Shown: in pieces, positions 34,819 to 42,589 of the stretch | Layout of the letters: every line of letters begins with the position of its first letter | Numbering within the stretch: the stretch's first letter is position 1 | Source of the DNA: Denitrobacterium detoxificans | GTDB taxonomy: Bacteria; Actinomycetota; Coriobacteriia; Coriobacteriales; Eggerthellaceae | Direction of reading: 5' to 3' | Assembly: GCF_015062615.1 (NCBI RefSeq) | Contig: NZ_SUUH01000001.1 | Location: forward strand, 124,001-188,000 | DNA length: 64,000 nt | Made by a program: the position numbers and the translations under genes | The notes under the pieces: generated by a model | Seen by the model: only the letters and a program-made list of their open reading frames with translations | The model's database searches: none | What the model was told of the DNA's origin: nothing

Positions 34819-35493
34819 CTACACGTTCCAGAGATAGCCTACCCCACGCACGGTTTCCAAATGCTGCGCAAGTTCGGGACCGAGCTTGGCGCGAATGCGA
34901 CGGACGTGCACGTCGACGGTACGGCTGCCGCCGTAATAGTCGAAACCCCACACGCGGCTTAGAAGCGCATCGCGTGAGTACGTGCGGCCCGGATGCGATG
35001 CGAGAAACGCGAGCAGCGCATATTCCAAATACGTGAAGTCGAGCGGAGTGCCATCGATGTCAACCTGGTACGTGGCCAGGTTGATGGTCATGCTGTCGAC
35101 GACGATATAGTCATCGACGTTCGTTTCGTTACCCGGCCAGAGCAGCTGCCTAATGCGAGCGGCGCATTCCACGCCCGAAGCCCCGCTTAGGATGAAGTCG
35201 CACTTAACCTGCGTGGGAAGGCAAAGGCCCGGCAACGACGCCTCGTCGATGACGAACAGCGCGCAGGCATTCGATTCGTTGGAAAGCACGCGCTCGAGCC
35301 GATGCAGCACCTCGGCGGCATTGCCCGAAATCTCGTAGATGAGCAAGTCGAAGTCGAATCGCTGCGCGGTTGCCTTCTCGAAGCGGGCGCTCGACCACGC
35401 GACGACGTCGACGTCCATTTCGGAAAGCGCATTCTGAAAGGTATAGGCATTATCGAGACTGTCGGCTACGAACGCCACCTGCTTGCGCGCCAT
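34819..35493 (-). CDS. GlnR-like orphan response regulator (OmpR-type DNA binding)
   Basis: A 224-residue regulator. The C-terminal winged helix is a clear OmpR type (LDFTYLEYALLAFLASHPGRTYSRDALLSRVWG and RTVDVHVRRIRAKLG). The N-terminal receiver domain is atypical: the phospho-acceptor position reads LIYEIS (Glu54) instead of Asp, and the conserved Lys near FILSGAS is missing. No kinase gene is adjacent. It begins two bases after the glnA stop, so it is cotranscribed with glutamine synthetase. This and the architecture recall actinobacterial GlnR, a phosphorylation-independent nitrogen regulator; the equivalence is inferred. ATG 35493 is used. Confidence 0.8.
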   Translation of the reverse strand: MARKQVAFVADSLDNAYTFQNALSEMDVDVVAWSSARFEKATAQRFDFDLLIYEISGNAAEVLHRLERVLSNESNACALFVIDEASLPGLCLPTQVKCDFILSGASGVECAARIRQLLWPGNETNVDDYIVVDSMTINLATYQVDIDGTPLDFTYLEYALLAFLASHPGRTYSRDALLSRVWGFDYYGGSRTVDVHVRRIRAKLGPELAQHLETVRGVGYLWNV

Positions 35494-35495
35494 GG

Positions 35496-36833
35496 CTACA
35501 ACACTTCCAACCAGCGATCGAGCTCCCACGGGGAAACCTGTTTCAGGTACTCGCGCCATTCTCGCGACTTGGCGTCGACCAGATAGTCATGGATGTGCTC
35601 GCCCAAGACGTTCTTCATGAGCTCGCTTTCGGCGAACAGCTCGATAGCACTTCCCAACGTAAGGGGAAGCTTCTGAACGCCCAGCTCGCGAAGCTTGGCG
35701 GGCTCGAGCGACGAAAGGTTAACGCCTTCGGACGATTCAGGAAGCGGCAGCTCCTGACGTATGCCCTCCATGCCGGCGGCAAGCATGACTGCAAACGAAA
35801 GGTATGGATTGCATGCCGGATCGGCATTGCGCATTTCGATGCGGCAGGCCATTTCCTCGGAAGGACGATACCCCGGGATGCGAACGAGCGTAGAACGGTT
35901 GCTGCGCGCCCAGCTCACGTACGCAGGAGCTTCCTTGCCACCGGTGAGGCGCTTGTAGGAGTTCACGTACTGATTCGTAACCAGGCAGAACTCGGGGGCA
36001 TAGCGCAGCAGGCCCGCCATGAAGTGCTTTGCGGTGCTGGAGAGGTGATGACCAAGCGGGTCGGCCGGATCGAAGAACGCGTTATGGTCTTCATGGTCGA
36101 ACAGGCTCAGGTGAACGTGCATGCCGCTGCCTGGGCAATCGGAAAGCGGCTTGGGCATGAAGCTGGCATACACGCCATGAAGCGCGGCGATTTCCTTCAC
36201 GACCATCTTGTACGTCATGACCGCATCGGCCATGCTGAAAGCGTCGGAATAGCGCAGGTCGATCTCGTGCTGGCTGGGGCCGCTCTCGTGATGGCTGTAT
36301 TCCACGGGGATGCCCATGTTCTCGAGCGCCAGGACGGTGTCGCGGCGCAAGTCGCTACCCGAGTCGAGCTCGGTGAGGTCGAAGTAGCCGCCACGGTCCA
36401 GCACCTCGGTGCCCTTCGAATCGTGGAAGTAGAAGTATTCGACCTCGGGACCCACGTTTGCTTCGTAGCCAGCATCGCGAATGCCCTGCACGACACGCGA
36501 AAGAATGAGGCGCGAGTCCCCTTCGAACGGCTCGCCTTCAGGCGTGCGGATATTGCAGAACATACGCGCCACGGCGTTGGAATCGGGGCGCCAGGGAAGA
36601 ATCTGAAACGTAGAGGCATCGGGGAATGCGAGCATGTCGCTTTCCGCCGTATCGGAAAAGCCATTGATGCAGCTACCGTCGAAGCCCATGCCCTCTTCAA
36701 AGGCATGCTCGAGCTCGTTGGGATTTACGGCGAACGACTTCATGTTTCCCATAACGTCGGTAAACCAGAAGCGTACGAAATGAACGTCCCTAGCCTTAAC
36801 CGTCTTGAGAACGTATTCCTGATCGGGAGTCAT
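35496..36833 (-). CDS. glnA: Glutamine synthetase, type I (short form)
   Basis: A 445-residue enzyme that makes glutamine from glutamate, ammonia and ATP. GFDGSCINGF, EVEYFYF, GSGMHVHLSL (ATP and metal), NSYKRL and RIPGYRPSEEMACRIEMRNADPACNPYL are all present. The length is that of the GSI-alpha group, which lacks the adenylylation loop. ATG 36833 is chosen for GGGAAGG 4-10 bases upstream. The gene is followed at once by the GlnR-like regulator. Confidence 0.94.
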   Translation of the reverse strand: MTPDQEYVLKTVKARDVHFVRFWFTDVMGNMKSFAVNPNELEHAFEEGMGFDGSCINGFSDTAESDMLAFPDASTFQILPWRPDSNAVARMFCNIRTPEGEPFEGDSRLILSRVVQGIRDAGYEANVGPEVEYFYFHDSKGTEVLDRGGYFDLTELDSGSDLRRDTVLALENMGIPVEYSHHESGPSQHEIDLRYSDAFSMADAVMTYKMVVKEIAALHGVYASFMPKPLSDCPGSGMHVHLSLFDHEDHNAFFDPADPLGHHLSSTAKHFMAGLLRYAPEFCLVTNQYVNSYKRLTGGKEAPAYVSWARSNRSTLVRIPGYRPSEEMACRIEMRNADPACNPYLSFAVMLAAGMEGIRQELPLPESSEGVNLSSLEPAKLRELGVQKLPLTLGSAIELFAESELMKNVLGEHIHDYLVDAKSREWREYLKQVSPWELDRWLEVL

Positions 36834-36941
36834 AAGCCTTCCCTTCGTGCTCGCTAAGACGCCACGCGTCATTGGCCCAATGCCGTTTCGTCAATATTAT
36901 TGCCATATTACACGTTCATCTTTTCAAGGATGTTTCGAAAT

Positions 36942-36973
36942 GAAAAAAGGGCGCCGACATTTGTCGACGCCCT
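36942..36973 (-). terminator. Terminator of the LCP gene
   Basis: A 12-bp stem (36948-36959 with 36962-36973, with one C-A or G-T mismatch) and a minimal loop, followed on the minus strand by six T. It separates the LCP gene from glnA. Confidence 0.85.
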
Positions 36974-36994
36974 ACCTGTTCATACGCTTAGTTC

Positions 36995-38503
36995 CTAGGA
37001 TGCATCGGCCGAGCCGAGCACCACCAGCAAGTCGCCCGTCATGGTGTACGTGCCATCGTTCTTCATGACGGTATTGCTTCCGCCCATGGTTTCGTTGATG
37101 GTCTTCGCTTCGTCTGCGTAATCGTCGGAAGCGTAGATGATGAGCGTGCTCGTGTACTTGTCGGAATCGGCGTCGCCCACCTCGGTCACGTTGAAGCCAG
37201 CCTTGGCGAGCATGGTGGCCGCCGAGGAAGCTGCGCCCGATACGCCCGAACCGTTCTTCACGACGACATTACCATCTTGGGTAACGGAAGTGGTTGAGGT
37301 GGCATTCGCGTCGGCCGTGACGGAAGCCGTACCGCTATCGCCCACCGACGAGAGAACAATGCCCGTGGCAGAATCGACCTCTTGCTCTTCAGTGGGAGCA
37401 AGGCCCTGCTTCATGCGGCTGAGCATTTCCTGCCACTCGTCTTCGATGAGCTTGCACCACCAAATGTTGTTCTCGTAGACCGACTCGACGGGCGCCGTGG
37501 CGCTGTACACGTCGGTCGTGGTGTCGATACCCTTCAGAGCCTGAGCGTATTCCACGATTTCGCTCACCGTAAGGTCGGTCTGAATGAACGAAGACAGGTT
37601 CGTGATGGACGTGCTCATAGTGATGATGTCACTCTGGAAGAGCTTGTCGACGATAGCGCTGATAACGGTACGCTGATTCGCGGCGCGAAGCAGGTCGCCA
37701 TCGCCCACGGAATCGTATGCGTGGCGGCTGCGCGCAAATATGAGCGTCTGCCAGCCATCGAGTGTCTGCAGACCCGCGTCGAGATGGCCCGTGTAATCCT
37801 CGTCGTCGATTTCCATGGGAACGTCGACTTCGATGCCACCAAGGTTATCGACAATGGCGGCAAGACCATCCATGTCAACAAGCACGAAGTGCGCGATGTC
37901 TACGTCGCATAGTTCGGAAACCGTCTTGACGGCAAGAGATGCCCCACCATACGCGTATGCGGCATTGATCTTCTGAAGACCGTATTCACCCATGTCGACC
38001 TGCGTATCACGCGGAATCGAAATCATGGTGACCTTCTTGTTGCCCGGATCGACGCGCGCAAGAATGATGGTGTCGGTGCGATATATGCCACCGAAGGTGT
38101 TATCTTCGGAACGTTCGATGGACTCGTCGGTACCCATGAGCAGCACGTAGAACGGATCGCTTGGCGCGTTCGTTTCAACGAGAGCGTCTTCGATGTCGGC
38201 ATCGAGACCCTGTGAAAAGTTCTCGTCAATCGTCTTGATCTGATTGGAGAAATACAAAGCCGCAGCCGTGCCAGCGCACACGAGCATGGCAATAATCACC
38301 AGGGCAATGGTGATGCCGATGCGCTTACGGCGCTTACGCTTCCCCTTCTTGTTCGCAAGACCCTCGGCATACGAGGAGCGAGAATACGGATTGATGGGCA
38401 CCATACCGCTGGGCATCCACTGGGCATTGCCTTGTTCCTGGCCCCACTGGTCCTCGTAACGAGTAACCGGTGTACCATGACCGGCATGTTTTCCTTTGCT
38501 CAT
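36995..38503 (-). CDS. LytR-CpsA-Psr family wall-polymer ligase
   Basis: A 502-residue membrane-anchored enzyme. A basic cytoplasmic N terminus (KKGKRKRRK) leads into one membrane helix (about 62-84); the extracellular LCP domain follows (YVLLMGTDE, YRTDTIILARVDPGNKKVTMISIPRDTQVDM, KINAAYAYGGASLAVKTV, FARSRHAYDSVGDGDLLRAANQRTVI), then a C-terminal LytR_C domain (NVVVKNGSGVSGAAS to the end). LCP proteins transfer lipid-linked glycopolymers to peptidoglycan, which fits the rhamnose/galactofuranose genes upstream. ATG 38503 is used; its ribosome site is weak. Confidence 0.9.
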   Translation of the reverse strand: MSKGKHAGHGTPVTRYEDQWGQEQGNAQWMPSGMVPINPYSRSSYAEGLANKKGKRKRRKRIGITIALVIIAMLVCAGTAAALYFSNQIKTIDENFSQGLDADIEDALVETNAPSDPFYVLLMGTDESIERSEDNTFGGIYRTDTIILARVDPGNKKVTMISIPRDTQVDMGEYGLQKINAAYAYGGASLAVKTVSELCDVDIAHFVLVDMDGLAAIVDNLGGIEVDVPMEIDDEDYTGHLDAGLQTLDGWQTLIFARSRHAYDSVGDGDLLRAANQRTVISAIVDKLFQSDIITMSTSITNLSSFIQTDLTVSEIVEYAQALKGIDTTTDVYSATAPVESVYENNIWWCKLIEDEWQEMLSRMKQGLAPTEEQEVDSATGIVLSSVGDSGTASVTADANATSTTSVTQDGNVVVKNGSGVSGAASSAATMLAKAGFNVTEVGDADSDKYTSTLIIYASDDYADEAKTINETMGGSNTVMKNDGTYTMTGDLLVVLGSADAS

Positions 38504-38677
38504 GAGCTGATATATCCCCTACAGTACAGTCGGCACATTAAGACTCTCAAAAGTATAAACGAATACGAACTCGCAGAGCGCAGTTTACATACGACCCGCT
38601 CAACTACGCGCCTCGCCTTCAGCAACCTTTAAGCTAACACGCCCAAGGTCAAAGAAGCACGAGGCGCGAACGACAGC

Positions 38678-40603
38678 CTAGTCGTACACGTGAACCGTAG
38701 TGCCAAGCGGTACGTTTTCGTAGATCCACCTGGCGTTATCCACTTCAACGCGCACGCATCCATGCGACAGGTAACGGTAGCTTCCCAACTCGTTGCCCGT
38801 ACCAAGGATGCTATGGATGAAGTAGCCGCCATAGAAGCGCGTGCAATACTGCGCGGAATAGGCCGTGCTCAGATGCGGCTTGCGATCGAGCGTGGTGAAC
38901 GTGCCGGTAACCGTGGGAGTGGAAGGCTTGCCAGGCGAGCAGAGCCAGTACTTAACGCACGTCCAATTGCCCTGCGAACCCGTATAGACGCCCAACATGG
39001 CGGTATCGAGATTAATCATGATGAGCCAGCGCGTGGCGCTCGAGAAGCGCTGCGCATACTCGGTCATGAGGTACTGCGCAGGCGGAACCGACTTCACGAG
39101 CTTGCCGTCATTGTCGGCCTTGTACCACGTGGAGCCATCCTTGATGAAATTGTTGCGCAACACGTAGCCCTCGTTATACACGCCAAAGTACTTGCTTCCA
39201 TCTACGTTGAAGAAGCCCGTACGCGCACCCACGAACGACTGGTAGGCCTTCTGCAGCCAGTAACGCTGCAGGTTGCCCCCATCGTAGATTCCCGTCACAA
39301 GCCAACCCGCGGCGGACGGCATGACGCCGTCGTTGTTGGCCAGAAGCACGTGGTCTCCCCAGTTGGTCTTGCCGCGCAGTACGTAGCCGTTGTTGCCCAT
39401 GCCAAAGTAGCGAGCGCCGTCGACCACGAAGAAGCCCGACAGCATGGCATGGGATTCGGCGTCATAGCGATAACGCTGCAGGACGCCATCGTAGGCCTTG
39501 GTCACAAGCCAGCCGGTAGCGCCATCGGACGTAGATGCCAACTTGCCGTCGTTGTTCGCAACGTACACGCGACCAGCTCCGTTATCCCACTTCCCGCGCA
39601 CGATGATGCCATTGGGGCGCGCATAGGCGGTATACCCCGCACCCTCCGAAGCGGTAACAAGGCGAGACTTGGCAATGCTTGCATTCGAATCAAGCCAATA
39701 GCGCTCGAGGGAGCCCGTCCATGCAGGAGAGACGATCCAGCGCGCGGTGAAGGGCAGGTTCGCACCGTTCGTGGCGTACCAGGCCACGCCCTCGGCCGTC
39801 CAGCCCATCTTCACCAGCGAGGCGTTCTCGGCGGCGGACGTGGTGTAGTTATGCGAGCCCGTCTTCGCATTCTTGTTGTACTGGCGATAGACGATAAGGC
39901 CCGTATCTTCGGCATCGGAGTACCAGCCAATGCCCTCGTACTTCCAGCCCTTCTTCACCAGGCCGTCGCGCTCGGTCGCCGACGTCGTGAAGAAGTGATC
40001 GCCGCCATTGGGGTTGTAGAGGCGATACACGGGCACATCAGACGTGGAGGGCGCCACCCAGCCAATGCCTTCCCACTGCCAGCCCAAGCCGGCAATGGAG
40101 ATGGCCTCGGATTCGCTCGACGTGTAGAAGTGCTCGCCCGAATTGGGGTTGTACAGGCGATACATGTTCACGTGGGACTCTTCGTACGAAGGCTCCTCGG
40201 TGGTTTCGGAGGGATCCTGCGGTTCGTCCGAGCATGCGTCGAGGGAGCTTTGGGCATCTGCAGCCTGCGGCTCGACGGCAACGACGGGAACATCGGAGGA
40301 AATGGACTCAGCCGCCTCCGAATCAGCGGTTCCCCCCTCCCCATCGTCAGCCTGCGAAACGGCGGACGGCTCACTAGCGGGAGCGTCGCCCTCATCGACC
40401 ACCACGGAATCGCTTGCCTTGGTCGTTGGGCCCACAGATAAATCGGCAACGGCCTCTGAGCCCTGCGGCGCAACAGTGGGAAGCGAATCGGTTGCCTCCA
40501 AGCCATACGACGGAGACGACGCAAGCAAGAAGGTGACGATTGTAGCGGCAATGAACGCAATGCATGCCGAACGCATGCGGAAACGATAGGAATACCCCGT
40601 CAT
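38678..40603 (-). CDS. L,D-transpeptidase (YkuD) with wall-binding repeats
   Basis: A 641-residue secreted protein. An N-terminal membrane signal (MRSACIAFIAATIVTFLLAS) is followed by a 110-residue acidic Ser/Glu/Ala linker. Three copies of a 45-residue module then occur (VPVYRLYNPNGGDHFFTTS ... GWKYEGIGWY, a DUF5648-like repeat), then several Tyr/Gly/Asn-rich cell-wall-binding-like repeats (YFGVYNEGYVLR, VANNDGKL). The C-terminal YkuD domain has HSILGTGNELG and SHGCVRV, with the catalytic Cys at about residue 616. It would form 3-3 cross-links in, or attach proteins to, peptidoglycan. Start ATG 40603; a second ATG lies nine codons in. Confidence 0.9.
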   Translation of the reverse strand: MTGYSYRFRMRSACIAFIAATIVTFLLASSPSYGLEATDSLPTVAPQGSEAVADLSVGPTTKASDSVVVDEGDAPASEPSAVSQADDGEGGTADSEAAESISSDVPVVAVEPQAADAQSSLDACSDEPQDPSETTEEPSYEESHVNMYRLYNPNSGEHFYTSSESEAISIAGLGWQWEGIGWVAPSTSDVPVYRLYNPNGGDHFFTTSATERDGLVKKGWKYEGIGWYSDAEDTGLIVYRQYNKNAKTGSHNYTTSAAENASLVKMGWTAEGVAWYATNGANLPFTARWIVSPAWTGSLERYWLDSNASIAKSRLVTASEGAGYTAYARPNGIIVRGKWDNGAGRVYVANNDGKLASTSDGATGWLVTKAYDGVLQRYRYDAESHAMLSGFFVVDGARYFGMGNNGYVLRGKTNWGDHVLLANNDGVMPSAAGWLVTGIYDGGNLQRYWLQKAYQSFVGARTGFFNVDGSKYFGVYNEGYVLRNNFIKDGSTWYKADNDGKLVKSVPPAQYLMTEYAQRFSSATRWLIMINLDTAMLGVYTGSQGNWTCVKYWLCSPGKPSTPTVTGTFTTLDRKPHLSTAYSAQYCTRFYGGYFIHSILGTGNELGSYRYLSHGCVRVEVDNARWIYENVPLGTTVHVYD

Positions 40604-40698
40604 ATCAGCCCCATTTCCTCGTGGTTTTCACAGCCACACAGGGAAATATTACCACAAGAAAAGTCCCAATTTGACGCAGCGAACAAGCCGTCCAAACG

Positions 40699-40734
40699 CA
40701 AAAAAGCGGAGGACGCGCGTGCGCCCTCCGCTTT
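40699..40734 (-). terminator. Terminator of glf
   Basis: AAAGCGGAGG (40703-40712) pairs with CCTCCGCTTT (40725-40734) and more inside; six T follow on the minus strand. Confidence 0.88.
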
Positions 40735-40753
40735 ACGGCAATGATCCAGGCAA

Positions 40754-41872
40754 CTAGGCGATGGTTACGCCAAGCTCTGCTTCGACCAGGTCGAACGCAG
40801 CGTCGATGGCCTTATCCATGTCGTAATACTTGTAGCCGCCCAAGCGACCAGCGAACACGACCTTGCCCTCCTTGGAGGCAAGCTCGACGTACTGAGCATA
40901 CAGCGACGAATTACGCTCGTCGTTGATGGGATAATACGGTTCGTCGCCGGGCTTCCAGTCGGCCGGGTACTCACGCGTGATGACCGTCTTGGGCTGCGTG
41001 CCGTACTCGAAATGCTTGTGCTCGATGATGCGCGTGTAAGGAACCTCGCGCTCGGTGTAGTTCACCACGGCGTTGCCCTGATGGTTTTCCTCGTCGAGGA
41101 TCTCGCTTTCAAAGCGCAGGCTGCGGTACTCCAGGCGACCAAGCTGGTAATCGTAAAACTCGTCGATGGGACCGCAGTAAATGATGCGATCGGCTACATC
41201 GGGGTTCTGGGCGATGAACTCGCGATATTCCGTGTTCAGCTTGATGGGCGTATCGCCAAACATGGCTTCCACCATCTTGGTGTAGCCACCCATGGGAATG
41301 CCCTGCCAACGATCGTTGAAGTAGTTGTTGTCGTAGCGGAAGCGGCACGGAAGGCGCTTGATGATGCTAGCGGGCAGGTCCTTGCAGTCGCGGCCCCACT
41401 GCTTTTCGGTGTAGCCCTTGATGAGCTTCTCGTACACATCGCGGCCAACCAGGGAAAGCGCCTGCTCTTCCAGATTGGAGGGCTCGCCAATGCCCGCCTC
41501 GGCAACCTGGGCGGCGATCTTCGCCTTCGCCTGTTCGGGCGTGCGCACCTCGGGCCACATCTTGCTGAAGGTGTTCATGTTGAACGGAAGGTTATACAGC
41601 TCGTCCTTGTAAACGGCAACGGGGCTGTTCACATAGTTATTGAACTCGGCGAACTGATTCACGTAATCCCACACGCGACGAATGGACGTATGGAAGATGT
41701 GGGCGCCGTACTTATGCACGTTGATGCCCTCGATGTCCTCGCAGTATACGTTACCGGCGATATGCGGACGACGGTCGATGACGAGGCACGTCTTCCTCAC
41801 CTTGGCGGCTTCGTGCGCGAAAACGGCGCTCGAGATGCCAGCGCCAACGATGAGATAATCGTACTGAGACAC
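40754..41872 (-). CDS. glf: UDP-galactopyranose mutase
   Basis: A 372-residue flavoenzyme that converts UDP-galactopyranose to UDP-galactofuranose. FAD motif YLIVGAGISSAVFAHEAAK and PHIAGNVYCEDIEGINVHKYGAHIFHTS are diagnostic; RYDNNYFNDRWQGIPMGGYTKM and GRLGGYKYYDMDKAI are also present. The GTG at 41872 is preferred because AAAGG is 7 bases upstream; the ATG at 41878 directly abuts that site. It supplies Galf for the wall polymer made by the neighbouring genes. Confidence 0.93.
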   Translation of the reverse strand: MSQYDYLIVGAGISSAVFAHEAAKVRKTCLVIDRRPHIAGNVYCEDIEGINVHKYGAHIFHTSIRRVWDYVNQFAEFNNYVNSPVAVYKDELYNLPFNMNTFSKMWPEVRTPEQAKAKIAAQVAEAGIGEPSNLEEQALSLVGRDVYEKLIKGYTEKQWGRDCKDLPASIIKRLPCRFRYDNNYFNDRWQGIPMGGYTKMVEAMFGDTPIKLNTEYREFIAQNPDVADRIIYCGPIDEFYDYQLGRLEYRSLRFESEILDEENHQGNAVVNYTEREVPYTRIIEHKHFEYGTQPKTVITREYPADWKPGDEPYYPINDERNSSLYAQYVELASKEGKVVFAGRLGGYKYYDMDKAIDAAFDLVEAELGVTIA

Positions 41873-41947
41873 GATCATTCCTTTCTAAGAGCTTAGACGT
41901 ACCGAGTATACGCAACGAATGCGTTCGGAGCGCCAGTTACGCTAAAT

Positions 41948-41987
41948 AAACCAAAGCGTGCCGCCGGCAGAAATGGCCAGCGGCACG
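41948..41987 (-). terminator. Terminator of the rhamnose operon
   Basis: CGTGCCGC (41957-41964) pairs with GCGGCACG (41980-41987), with inner pairing; CTTTGGTTTATTT follows on the minus strand. It separates rfbC from glf. Confidence 0.75.
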
Positions 41988-42007
41988 TACCTTCCAGGAA
42001 AACCCGC

Positions 42008-42589
42008 TTACTTCGAAAACGCGGGATGCACCTTGTCCTTGTCGGAAAGGACGATCTTCGAAGCATCGAACGCCTCGTCGCCCTCCATGGCGGGCCACTC
42101 GATGCCAATGGCGGGGTCGTTCCACATCAGGCCACCCTCGTCATTGGGATGGTAGACGTCGTCACACTTGTAGCAAAACTCCGCCGTATCGGAGAGCACC
42201 AGGAAGCCATGGGCGAAGCCGCGCGGAATGAAGAACTGGCGCTTGTTTTCCGCAGAAAGAACCACGCCCTCCCACTTGCCATACGTGGGGCTACCTTCGC
42301 GCAGGTCGACGGCAACGTCGAACACCTTGCCCGAAACCACGCGCACAAGCTTACTCTGCGGATGCTCGATCTGGAAATGCAGGCCACGCAGCACGCCCTT
42401 GGTGCTGGAGCTCTGATTGTCCTGCACGAAGTCGACGTCGATGCCGCCCGCCACGAAGTCGGGGCGCTTGTAGGTTTCCATAAAGTACCCGCGGCTATCG
42501 CCATATGCCTTCACATCGACAATGATCACCCCATCGATGGAAGTCTTCGTAAAGGTAAAGTTACCAGACGTGATTACGCCTTCGTCCAT
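42008..42589 (-). CDS. rfbC: dTDP-4-dehydrorhamnose 3,5-epimerase
   Basis: A 193-residue cupin enzyme, third step of dTDP-L-rhamnose synthesis. DSRGYFMETYK, QDNQSSSTKGVLRGLHFQ (catalytic His) and FFIPRGFAHGFLVLSDTAEFCYKCDDVYHP are present. ATG 42589 is used. Its start overlaps the end of the upstream glycosyltransferase gene by 16 bases, so translation is coupled. Confidence 0.94.
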   Translation of the reverse strand: MDEGVITSGNFTFTKTSIDGVIIVDVKAYGDSRGYFMETYKRPDFVAGGIDVDFVQDNQSSSTKGVLRGLHFQIEHPQSKLVRVVSGKVFDVAVDLREGSPTYGKWEGVVLSAENKRQFFIPRGFAHGFLVLSDTAEFCYKCDDVYHPNDEGGLMWNDPAIGIEWPAMEGDEAFDASKIVLSDKDKVHPAFSK

